DNA from: Hyphomicrobiales bacterium
GTDB lineage: Bacteria > Pseudomonadota > Alphaproteobacteria > Rhizobiales > Rhizobiaceae
Length of the DNA stretch: 64,000 nucleotides
Direction: 5' to 3'
Assembly: GCA_017305935.1 (NCBI GenBank)
Contig: JAFKJU010000011.1
Span: 62,001-126,000, forward strand
Below are positions 58,471-64,000 of the stretch, piece after piece. Every line of letters starts with the position of its first letter. The stretch's first letter is position 1. The position numbers and the translations under genes are program-made. The notes below the pieces were generated by a model. That model was not told where the DNA came from and ran no database searches. It worked only from the letters and a program-made list of their open reading frames with translations.

Positions 58471-58592
58471 CGGGACTCCGTCAGGCTCTTCTGGACATGC
58501 AGGGTCGGGCGGAAGCGCTGGTGTTTCCGCAGTCGAGGCCTGCTTTTCGGGGACCGGCCCTTAGGTGGGCCGGGCTTATCTTGGGTGGGGGA

Positions 58593-58735
58593 TGCCCCTC
58601 ATCCGGCTGCCGCTTGCCTATCTACCCGTTCTGACGGGGAGAAGGGATATGCCGCGCCGGCTTCCTCAAGCAAAACCCCTTGGCGGGGCAAGTCCACTCT
58701 CCCCGCGTGCGGGGAGAGGGTTAGGGTGAGGGGCA
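58593..58735. repeat. 143-bp intergenic repeat with terminal inverted repeats
   Basis: Bounded by TGCCCCTCA (58593-58601) and its inverse TGAGGGGCA (58727-58735). It contains an inner hairpin near CCCGTTCTGACGGGGAGAAGG and a second at CTCCCCGCGTGCGGGGAGAG. I recognise the pattern as a widespread rhizobial intergenic repeat with no coding capacity, possibly a MITE remnant. It sits inside the transporter operon, between the binding-protein and ATPase genes. Confidence 0.75.
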
Positions 58736-58754
58736 ATCCGCCAACCGGCCTCGA

Positions 58755-59915
58755 TCAACGCCCGCCGATCACACCGATGTAATCCGACACCCAGCGATGA
58801 TAGGGCACGCATTCGCTCTGGGTTTCGCATTTGGCGCGCGGCGTGCGCCAGAACTTGATCTTGTCGAAGTTCTCGAAGCCGTTGGTGGCGCAGCCCTGAT
58901 CGGTCAGCAGTTCGTTGCCCTTGCAGGCGGCAGGCACCGAGGGGACGGCGCCGAACCAGGCGGCGGCATCGCCCTGGACCTTTGATGACAGCGAATGCTC
59001 CATCCACATATAGGCGCAGTTCGGATGCTCGCTATCTGCATGCAGCATGGTGGTATCCGACCAGCCGGTGACGCCTTCCTCGGGGAAGGTCGAGGCGATC
59101 TTCTGCTTTTCGGATTGCAAGAGATTCACCTGGAACGGCCAGGAGCCGGAGGCGACGACGCCTTCGTTCTTGAAGTCGTCGATCTGGATCATCGCGTCGT
59201 GCCAGTAACGACCGACCAACTTGCGTTGCTCGCGCAGCAGTTCGAGGGCTGCCTTGTACTGGTCTTCGTTGAGCTCGTAAGGATCCTTGATGCCGAGTTC
59301 CGGCTTGTGGGCCATCAGGTAAAGGGCGGCGTCGGCGATGTAGATCGGGCCGTCATAGGCCTGCACGCGGCCCTTGTTCGACTTGCCGTCGGGCAGCGTC
59401 TGCTCCTCGAACACCACCTTCCAACTGGTCGGCGCCTTGTCCTTGAACGTGTCGGTATTGTACATCAAGACGTTCGGGCCCCAGAGATAGGGGGTGCCGT
59501 AATGCACGCCGTCGACGGTATGCCAGGGCGCGTTCTGCAGGCGCTCGTCGATGGTCTTCCAGCTCGGGATGAGCGCCGTGTTGATCGGCTGCACGCGTTT
59601 TCCCGCGACCAGGCGCAGGGAGGCGTCGCCGGAGGCGGTGACGAGGTCGAAGCCGCCCTCGTTCATCAGCGCCACCATTTCATCCGAGGTCGCGGCGGTC
59701 TTGACCGAGACCTTGCAGCCGGTTTCCTTCTCGAAGCTGGTGACCCAGTCGTAATTCTTGTCGGTTTCACCGCGTTCGATATAGCCGGCCCAGGCGACGA
59801 TGCTGACGGCGCCCTCGCCCTTGCCCAGTTCCTTCAGCGGCTCGGCGGCCAGCACCTGCGTTGCAAAGCTGAGGCTCGCGACGAGCGCGGTACAGGATCG
59901 CATCAGTGTCGTCAT
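58755..59915 (-). CDS. ABC transporter substrate-binding protein (PotD/YdcS-like)
   Basis: 386-residue periplasmic binding protein with a signal peptide (MTTLMRSCTALVASLSFATQVLAAE). The mature part (SIVAWAGYIERGETD, FEKETGCKVSVKTAATSDEMVALM) is typical of the spermidine/putrescine-type family. GGGAGA before ATG 59915 fixes the start. It is the first gene of the five-gene transport and dehydrogenase operon; the likely ligand is putrescine or a related amine. Confidence 0.9.
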   Translation of the reverse strand: MTTLMRSCTALVASLSFATQVLAAEPLKELGKGEGAVSIVAWAGYIERGETDKNYDWVTSFEKETGCKVSVKTAATSDEMVALMNEGGFDLVTASGDASLRLVAGKRVQPINTALIPSWKTIDERLQNAPWHTVDGVHYGTPYLWGPNVLMYNTDTFKDKAPTSWKVVFEEQTLPDGKSNKGRVQAYDGPIYIADAALYLMAHKPELGIKDPYELNEDQYKAALELLREQRKLVGRYWHDAMIQIDDFKNEGVVASGSWPFQVNLLQSEKQKIASTFPEEGVTGWSDTTMLHADSEHPNCAYMWMEHSLSSKVQGDAAAWFGAVPSVPAACKGNELLTDQGCATNGFENFDKIKFWRTPRAKCETQSECVPYHRWVSDYIGVIGGR

Positions 59916-60009
59916 CGGAAGTCTCCCTGTTGGCCGCCTTTTGCGGCGATTGTTCCCAGGAAGAGACTGGCCCGATTTCAACCTATTCGCAAATTCATTT
60001 ATCAGAAAA

Positions 60010-60034
60010 TCGATATCGGAATTTCCGATATCGA
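60010..60034. promoter_or_regulatory. 25-base palindrome upstream of the ABC transporter operon
   Basis: Perfect 11-bp arms, TCGATATCGGA (60010-60020) and TCCGATATCGA (60024-60034), with a 3-base centre. It lies 95 bases before the binding-protein start and 14 bases after the LysR gene stop, so it is a candidate operator for the operon. Confidence 0.65.
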
Positions 60035-60047
60035 GGCGGGAAATGCG

Positions 60048-60956
60048 TCAGCGCGGCCGCGCCGAACGCATCGCCTCGGCGATGCCGATGAAATCGCGGG
60101 CCGATTGCGGCAGGCTGGAGCCCTTGCGCCAGACCATGCCGACCTGCACCACCGGCAGCGAGGCGGAAACATCGCGGCTTTCGATGCGGTCGCCTTCCAG
60201 CGACCAAGGGCGATAGACGAGATCGGGCAGCAACGCGATGCCGGCGCCGGTGGCGACGAGACTGCGCACCGCCTCCACCGAGCGGGTGCGGAAAGCGACC
60301 TGCGGCCTCGCGCCGAGCGCCGTCAGAAGCTTGCCGGTGTTTTCCTCGATTTCGTCGACGGTCAGCATGATCAGCGGCTCGCGCGCCACATCGGCGACGG
60401 TGACGATATCGGCCGAAACCAGCGGATGGCCGATCGGCAACCACAGCCGATAGGGCGAGGTTTCAAGGATTTCCGCCTGCAAGGCCATGCGGTCGCGCAG
60501 GTTGGAGATCACCATGACGGCGACATCCAGCTCGCCGCCGATCAGCAGATGTTCGAGATAACCGCCATTGTCCTCGATGGCGGTGACATCCACCTCGGGA
60601 CAGGCGCGGCGATAGCGCGCCAGCAGATCCGACAGCACATAGCCGGCGACCAGCGAGGTGACGCCGATATTCAGCTTGCCGCCGGCCACCGCCCGCTCGC
60701 CGGTAAAGCTGTTGCGCGCATCCGAGACAGTGGCGAGAATGCGCGTCGCATGACGCAGGAACTGGTGGCCGTTATGGGTGATCGACAGCCCGCGCGGATG
60801 GCGCTCGAACAGCGACACGCCGAGATCGCTTTCCAGTTCCTTCAGCGCCTCGGTGATCGAGGATTGCGAGATCGACAGGTTATGCGCCGCCCGCGTCACC
60901 GAGCCCTGCTCGGCAACCGCCACGAAATATTGAAGCTGGCGCAGGGTGAAAGCCAT
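60048..60956 (-). CDS. LysR-family transcriptional regulator
   Basis: 302 residues with an N-terminal winged helix (SVTRAAHNLSISQSSITEAL) and effector domain (KLNIGVTSLVAGYVLSDLL, IEENTGKLLTALGARPQVAFRT). It lies directly upstream of, and on the same strand as, the ABC transporter operon, and is its likely regulator. Confidence 0.9.
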   Translation of the reverse strand: MAFTLRQLQYFVAVAEQGSVTRAAHNLSISQSSITEALKELESDLGVSLFERHPRGLSITHNGHQFLRHATRILATVSDARNSFTGERAVAGGKLNIGVTSLVAGYVLSDLLARYRRACPEVDVTAIEDNGGYLEHLLIGGELDVAVMVISNLRDRMALQAEILETSPYRLWLPIGHPLVSADIVTVADVAREPLIMLTVDEIEENTGKLLTALGARPQVAFRTRSVEAVRSLVATGAGIALLPDLVYRPWSLEGDRIESRDVSASLPVVQVGMVWRKGSSLPQSARDFIGIAEAMRSARPR

Positions 60957-61001
60957 GGGCGCGTTAGAACACGCAAGCGTCTCTCAGACAAGCGGCCGGC
61001 G

Positions 61002-61355
61002 TCATGCCGCCGCCGCGCCGGCAAACTGATCGAAGGCGCGCAGCGCATCCGCCGCATACATCAGCGCCGGGCCGCCGCCCATGTAGACGCACATGCCGAG
61101 AACCTCTGCCACCTCCTCCCGCGTCGCGCCCATCCGGTGCAGCGCCTTGGCATGAAAGCCGATGCAGCCATCGCAATGCTGCGTGACGCCGATGGCCAGC
61201 GCGATCATCTCCTTGGTCTTGGCATCGACCGCGCCATCGGCGCCCGCCGATTTCGACAGGCCGGAAAAGGCCTGCATCGTCTGCGGCACGAGTTGGCGCA
61301 TCTCGGCGGTATAGGCGGAGATATCGCGGGTGATGGCGGCGTAATCCTTGGTCAT
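61002..61355 (-). CDS. Carboxymuconolactone decarboxylase/AhpD-family protein
   Basis: 117-residue alpha-helical protein with the AhpD-like redox motif Cys-x-x-Cys in VTQHCDGCIGFHAKAL, plus the conserved His, so it may be a peroxidase or disulfide reductase. AAGGAAAG supports ATG 61355; a start five codons earlier is less likely. It is divergent from the ArsR-type regulator across a region with an inverted repeat, which suggests shared control by thiol or sulfide stress. Confidence 0.87.
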   Translation of the reverse strand: MTKDYAAITRDISAYTAEMRQLVPQTMQAFSGLSKSAGADGAVDAKTKEMIALAIGVTQHCDGCIGFHAKALHRMGATREEVAEVLGMCVYMGGGPALMYAADALRAFDQFAGAAAA

Positions 61356-61368
61356 GTCGCTTTCCTTC

Positions 61369-61408
61369 ACAATTCATATTTTTATGATATTACCTTCTTA
61401 TGAATTGT
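61369..61408. promoter_or_regulatory. Inverted-repeat operator between AhpD-like and ArsR-type genes
   Basis: ACAATTCATA (61369-61378) and TATGAATTGT (61399-61408) are perfect inverse copies 20 bases apart. Between them is TATGAT, so the left copy also forms TCATA TTTT TATGA. The ATTC and GAAT half-sites resemble SqrR/BigR boxes. Confidence 0.7.
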
Positions 61409-61420
61409 AAAGGAGCAGCC

Positions 61421-61738
61421 ATGAGCTTTCCCACCGACATGACCGGGATGGCGGACAAGGCGGATACGGTCTCGGCCTTCCTCAAGGGGCTCGCCAACGG
61501 CCACCGCTTGATGATCCTCTGCCACCTGTCGCAGGGCGAATGCAGCGTCGGCGCGTTGATCGAGGCGACCGGCCTTGCCCAAACCTCGATGTCGCAGCAT
61601 CTCGCCAAGCTCAGAAGCGAGGGGCTGGTCGACTGCCGCCGCGACCACCGCACCCTTCATTATTTCATCGATCATCCGGCGGTGCTGGAAATCATGACCG
61701 TGCTCTACAGCCATTTCTGCGGAAAGGATCAAGACTGA
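61421..61738 (+). CDS. ArsR-family thiol-switch repressor (SqrR/BigR/YgaV type)
   Basis: 105-residue winged-helix repressor. Two cysteines, one in QGECSVGALIEATGL and one in YSHFCGKD near the C-terminus, match the pair that forms a polysulfide bridge in SqrR/BigR/YgaV, and the arsenite-binding CxCxxC motif of ArsR is absent. AAAGGAG precedes ATG 61421. Its stop overlaps the rhodanese gene start (TGATG), as in E. coli ygaVP. Confidence 0.85.
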   Translation: MSFPTDMTGMADKADTVSAFLKGLANGHRLMILCHLSQGECSVGALIEATGLAQTSMSQHLAKLRSEGLVDCRRDHRTLHYFIDHPAVLEIMTVLYSHFCGKDQD

Positions 61739-62229
61739 TGCCCGATGTGAAAACCATGACGCCCATGGCTGCCGCCAATGCCGTCCGGGCGGGCTCCGCC
61801 CTGCTGATCGACGTGCGCGAGCCCGACGAATTCCGCGCCGAGCGTATCCCGCTGGCGGTCTCCGCGCCGTTGTCCTGCCTGCCCGGCCTGCTGGCGGAGA
61901 TGACGCTGGGCGACGAACGGCCGATCATCTTCCAATGCCAGAAGGGCGGCCGTTCGGCGAGGGCCTGCGCCCTTGCAATGGAGCGGATCGGCGGCAGGCC
62001 GATCTACAATCTCGCCGGCGGTATCGAGGACTGGAAGGCCGCAGGCCTGCCGGTCGCCGGCGCTCCATCGAATGCCCCGGCCGGCATCCCGTTCTTCCGG
62101 CGGATGCAGATCGTCGTCGGCACGCTGGTGTTTCTCTCGATCCTCGTCGGCTATGCCGGTTATGGCGCCGGCTTTGCCGTCGCCGGCTTCTTCGGTGCCA
62201 TGCTCGTCCTTGCCGGCGTCGCCGGCTGA
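61738..62229 (+). CDS. YgaP-like rhodanese with membrane anchor
   Basis: 163 residues: an N-terminal rhodanese domain with active-site Cys in IIFQCQKGGRSARA, and a C-terminal pair of helices (IVVGTLVFLSILVGYAGYG, FAVAGFFGAMLVLAGVAG) as in DUF2892. This is the YgaP layout, an inner-membrane sulfurtransferase. It starts on the last base of the repressor stop codon and is therefore the regulated partner. Confidence 0.87.
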   Translation: MPDVKTMTPMAAANAVRAGSALLIDVREPDEFRAERIPLAVSAPLSCLPGLLAEMTLGDERPIIFQCQKGGRSARACALAMERIGGRPIYNLAGGIEDWKAAGLPVAGAPSNAPAGIPFFRRMQIVVGTLVFLSILVGYAGYGAGFAVAGFFGAMLVLAGVAG

Positions 62230-62298
62230 TGCGGCCCGGCAATGCCGGTGCGATGCCTGCCCTGCAACCGGTCGCGCGCCGCCCGGCCGGCCCGAAAC

Positions 62299-63147
62299 TC
62301 ACCCCGCCAGAAGATCGGCCATGATGGCGATGATCCGGCGATGCTGGCGGGCGTGGCGGGTGCGCAAGGAGGTGGCGGCGTAGACGATCTGGGCAATCGG
62401 CGGCGCGTCGGCCACCAGTTGCGCCGTGCCTTCGGCCTGCAATTCGGCGGCGGTCGCCGCCGTGACATAAGCGGCTCCGCCGAGGCTGCGCAGCAGGCCG
62501 GCGATCGCCATGTTCTGGCCGAGCGCCAGGGGCGCCGCCGACAGATGCGGCAGCGCGAGGCGGTGGGCGCGGTCGAAGGCCGGCGAATAGACTGCTTGAA
62601 TATACTGTTCCGGGCGGATATCGGCAATTGTGGTTTCGGCAGTTGAAACCAGCAGATACGGCATTTCGCCAATGCGCTCGTAATGCAGGTCCGGCAGGTA
62701 ATGCGGCGTGTAGAGGATGGCGAGATCGAGATCGCCGGCCCCGAGATCGCGGTTCATCTGGCCGGAATAATCCACCTCCACGTAAAGGGAGATTTCCGGC
62801 AGGTCGGCGCGGATGGCGGCGAGCCAGCGGCCGGCCAGCCGCTCGGCGACGTCATGCTGCACGCCGATGCGCATCGAGCGCTCATAGGCGCCCGCACTTT
62901 CCACCGCCCGCGCCGCCTCGTGCCACTGGTGTTGCAGGGCGCGAGCATGGTCGAGGAAGCGCAGGCCCGAGGCGGTGGGCGCCGTGCCGCCCTTGTTGCG
63001 GGTGAAAAGCTTGCGGTTGAACGCCGCCTCCAGCGCCTTGATGCGATGCGAGACGGTGGATTGCGTCAGATTCAGGCGCTCGGCGGTGCGGTTGAAACTG
63101 CGCGTCTCCATCAGGTCGAGGAAGGTTTCGATGAGTTCGATCTGCAT
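62299..63147 (-). CDS. LysR-family transcriptional regulator
   Basis: 282 residues with a winged helix (SFNRTAERLNLTQSTVSHRI) and an effector domain. It is divergent from a dimethylglycine-dehydrogenase-type gene, 141 bases apart, and probably controls it. The intergenic region contains a perfect palindrome at 63234-63247. Confidence 0.88.
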   Translation of the reverse strand: MQIELIETFLDLMETRSFNRTAERLNLTQSTVSHRIKALEAAFNRKLFTRNKGGTAPTASGLRFLDHARALQHQWHEAARAVESAGAYERSMRIGVQHDVAERLAGRWLAAIRADLPEISLYVEVDYSGQMNRDLGAGDLDLAILYTPHYLPDLHYERIGEMPYLLVSTAETTIADIRPEQYIQAVYSPAFDRAHRLALPHLSAAPLALGQNMAIAGLLRSLGGAAYVTAATAAELQAEGTAQLVADAPPIAQIVYAATSLRTRHARQHRRIIAIMADLLAG

Positions 63148-63233
63148 GGCTCTAAACCCAATACAATAGGCGTTTTTGCCTTGATCACGGCAATCTAATC
63201 GAATTCCTCGATCAATAAAGCCGTTTCCGCCGC

Positions 63234-63247
63234 TTGATGCGCATCAA
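63234..63247. promoter_or_regulatory. Palindrome TTGATGCGCATCAA, candidate LysR site
   Basis: A perfect 14-bp palindrome with T and A ends, 42 bases before the dehydrogenase start and between the divergent LysR gene and its likely target. Confidence 0.5.
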
Positions 63248-63288
63248 TTTCATTGCCAAGACTTGTGCGCAAACAAGGGAACGAATGC

Positions 63289-64000
63289 ATGTCGGAATTG
63301 CCCTCCTCCGCCCGGGTCGTCATCATCGGCGGCGGTGCCGTCGGCGCCTCGTCGCTTTATCATCTCGCCAAGGCCGGCTGGACGGATTGCGTGCTGCTCG
63401 AAAAGAACGAGCTGACCGCCGGCTCCACCTGGCATGCGGCCGGCAATGTGCCGACCTTCTCCGCCTCCTGGTCGATCATGAACATGCAGCGCTATTCCGC
63501 CTCGCTCTATCGCGAACTGGGCACGCTGGTCGATTATCCCATGAACTACCATGTCACCGGCTCGATCCGCCTTGGCCATTCGAAGGAACGGCTGCAGGAG
63601 TTCCGGCGCGTCGTCGGCATGGGCCGCTACCAGGGCATGGATCTCGACATCCTCTCGCCGGACGAGATCAGGAGCCGCTATCCCTTCCTCGAAACCCACG
63701 ACCTGACCGGCGCACTCTACGACCCTTACGACGGCGACATCGACCCGGCGCAGTTGACGCAAGCCTTGGCGAAAGGCGCGCGCGACCTCGGCGCGAAGAT
63801 CATCCGCTTCTGTCCCGTCACCGCTGCACGGCGGGAAAACGACGAATGGGTGATGACGACGCCGAAGGGTGAGATCCGCTGCGAATATGTCGTCAACGCC
63901 GCCGGCTATTATGCCCGGGAAGTCGGAAAACTCTTCGGCCGCGACGTGCCGATGATGGTGATGAGCCATCAATACATGCTGTTCGAGGAGATCCCCGAAC
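63289..64000 (+). CDS. Dimethylglycine/sarcosine dehydrogenase-type flavoprotein, N-terminal part
   Basis: The open frame runs from ATG 63289 (AAGGGAACG upstream) to the end of the window, 237 codons so far. The FAD motif ARVVIIGGGAVGASSLYHLAK is at residues 8-28 (only key Gly residues 14, 15, 16 and 19 need be noted), then LLEKNELTAGSTWHAAGN, the His region of covalent flavin attachment in DMGDH/SDH enzymes. Such proteins demethylate dimethylglycine or sarcosine and carry a GcvT-like C-terminus, which would lie beyond the window. Confidence 0.85.
   Translation, partial: MSELPSSARVVIIGGGAVGASSLYHLAKAGWTDCVLLEKNELTAGSTWHAAGNVPTFSASWSIMNMQRYSASLYRELGTLVDYPMNYHVTGSIRLGHSKERLQEFRRVVGMGRYQGMDLDILSPDEIRSRYPFLETHDLTGALYDPYDGDIDPAQLTQALAKGARDLGAKIIRFCPVTAARRENDEWVMTTPKGEIRCEYVVNAAGYYAREVGKLFGRDVPMMVMSHQYMLFEEIPE

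Overview
The window reads as chromosomal DNA of an alphaproteobacterium of the Rhizobiaceae (Rhizobium, Agrobacterium, Ensifer or Shinella-like). The basis is a high GC content with strong third-position GC, rhizobial gene neighbourhoods (glgA-pgm-glgX, bphO-bphP, an emrAB pump divergent from a TetR gene, sitABCD, gltX-lysS), an aa3-oxidase subunit IV of alphaproteobacterial type, a speF-type RNA leader before an ornithine decarboxylase, and several copies of a rhizobial-style intergenic palindromic repeat. No prophage, insertion sequence, integrase, CRISPR array, rRNA or tRNA gene was seen. Genus assignment is an inference.

Layout. 1-4.4 kb: end of the glycogen cluster (glgA fragment, pgm, glgX) and a MaoC-type hydratase. 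4.5-6.6 kb: TRAP permease pair on the minus strand. 6.9-9 kb: small membrane proteins, a TPR lipoprotein and rpsU. 9.2-14.4 kb: heterotetrameric sarcosine oxidase soxBDAG. 14.5-15.6 kb: a TRAP binding protein without adjacent permeases. 15.9-20.7 kb: class I glutamine amidotransferase (PuuD-like), a small inhibitor-like secreted protein, a 2-hydroxyacid dehydrogenase with its LacI regulator, and a MarR gene divergent from a creatininase-family gene. 20.7-23.2 kb: three-gene operon of a zinc-chaperone-type GTPase, an Imm45-like protein and a WD40 protein. 23.2-26.3 kb: heme oxygenase and bacteriophytochrome kinase. 26.5-28.8 kb: GNAT enzyme and ornithine decarboxylase with a long structured leader. 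28.8-35 kb: LysR gene, DUF1007 plus Ni/Co exporter, two envelope proteins, eda, a CYTH protein and trhO. 35-39 kb: GGDEF-EAL protein, GH1 beta-glucosidase and a 48-residue membrane protein. 39.2-42.9 kb: emrAB and emrR. 43-45.9 kb: TerC protein and an SLC13-type permease. 46-49.1 kb: gltX and lysS. 49.4-50.6 kb: Pro/Ala/Glu-rich anchored protein. 50.8-54.3 kb: sitABCD. 54.3-61 kb: ydcSTUV/patD-like ABC transporter and aldehyde dehydrogenase operon with a LysR gene. 61-62.2 kb: AhpD-like protein divergent from a persulfide-sensor-type ArsR gene and a YgaP-like rhodanese. 62.3-64 kb: LysR gene divergent from a dimethylglycine/sarcosine dehydrogenase-type gene cut by the window end.

How the parts work together. 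Two themes recur. The first is degradation of N-methylated and polyamine compounds: sarcosine oxidase, a dimethylglycine-dehydrogenase-like enzyme, a creatininase-family hydrolase, a PuuD-like hydrolase, ornithine decarboxylase, and a polyamine-type importer with an aminobutyraldehyde-type dehydrogenase. The second is metal and sulfur homeostasis: Mn import, Ni/Co export, a zinc-type GTPase and a thiol-sensing ArsR with rhodanese. Most of this is ordinary for the group. The parts most worth checking are the repeat families, the orphan Imm45-like protein inside the GTPase operon, the divided TRAP system, the speF leader, and the duplicated operators before emrAB/emrR and sitA. I did not find convincing evidence of a wholly new defence or biosynthetic system.
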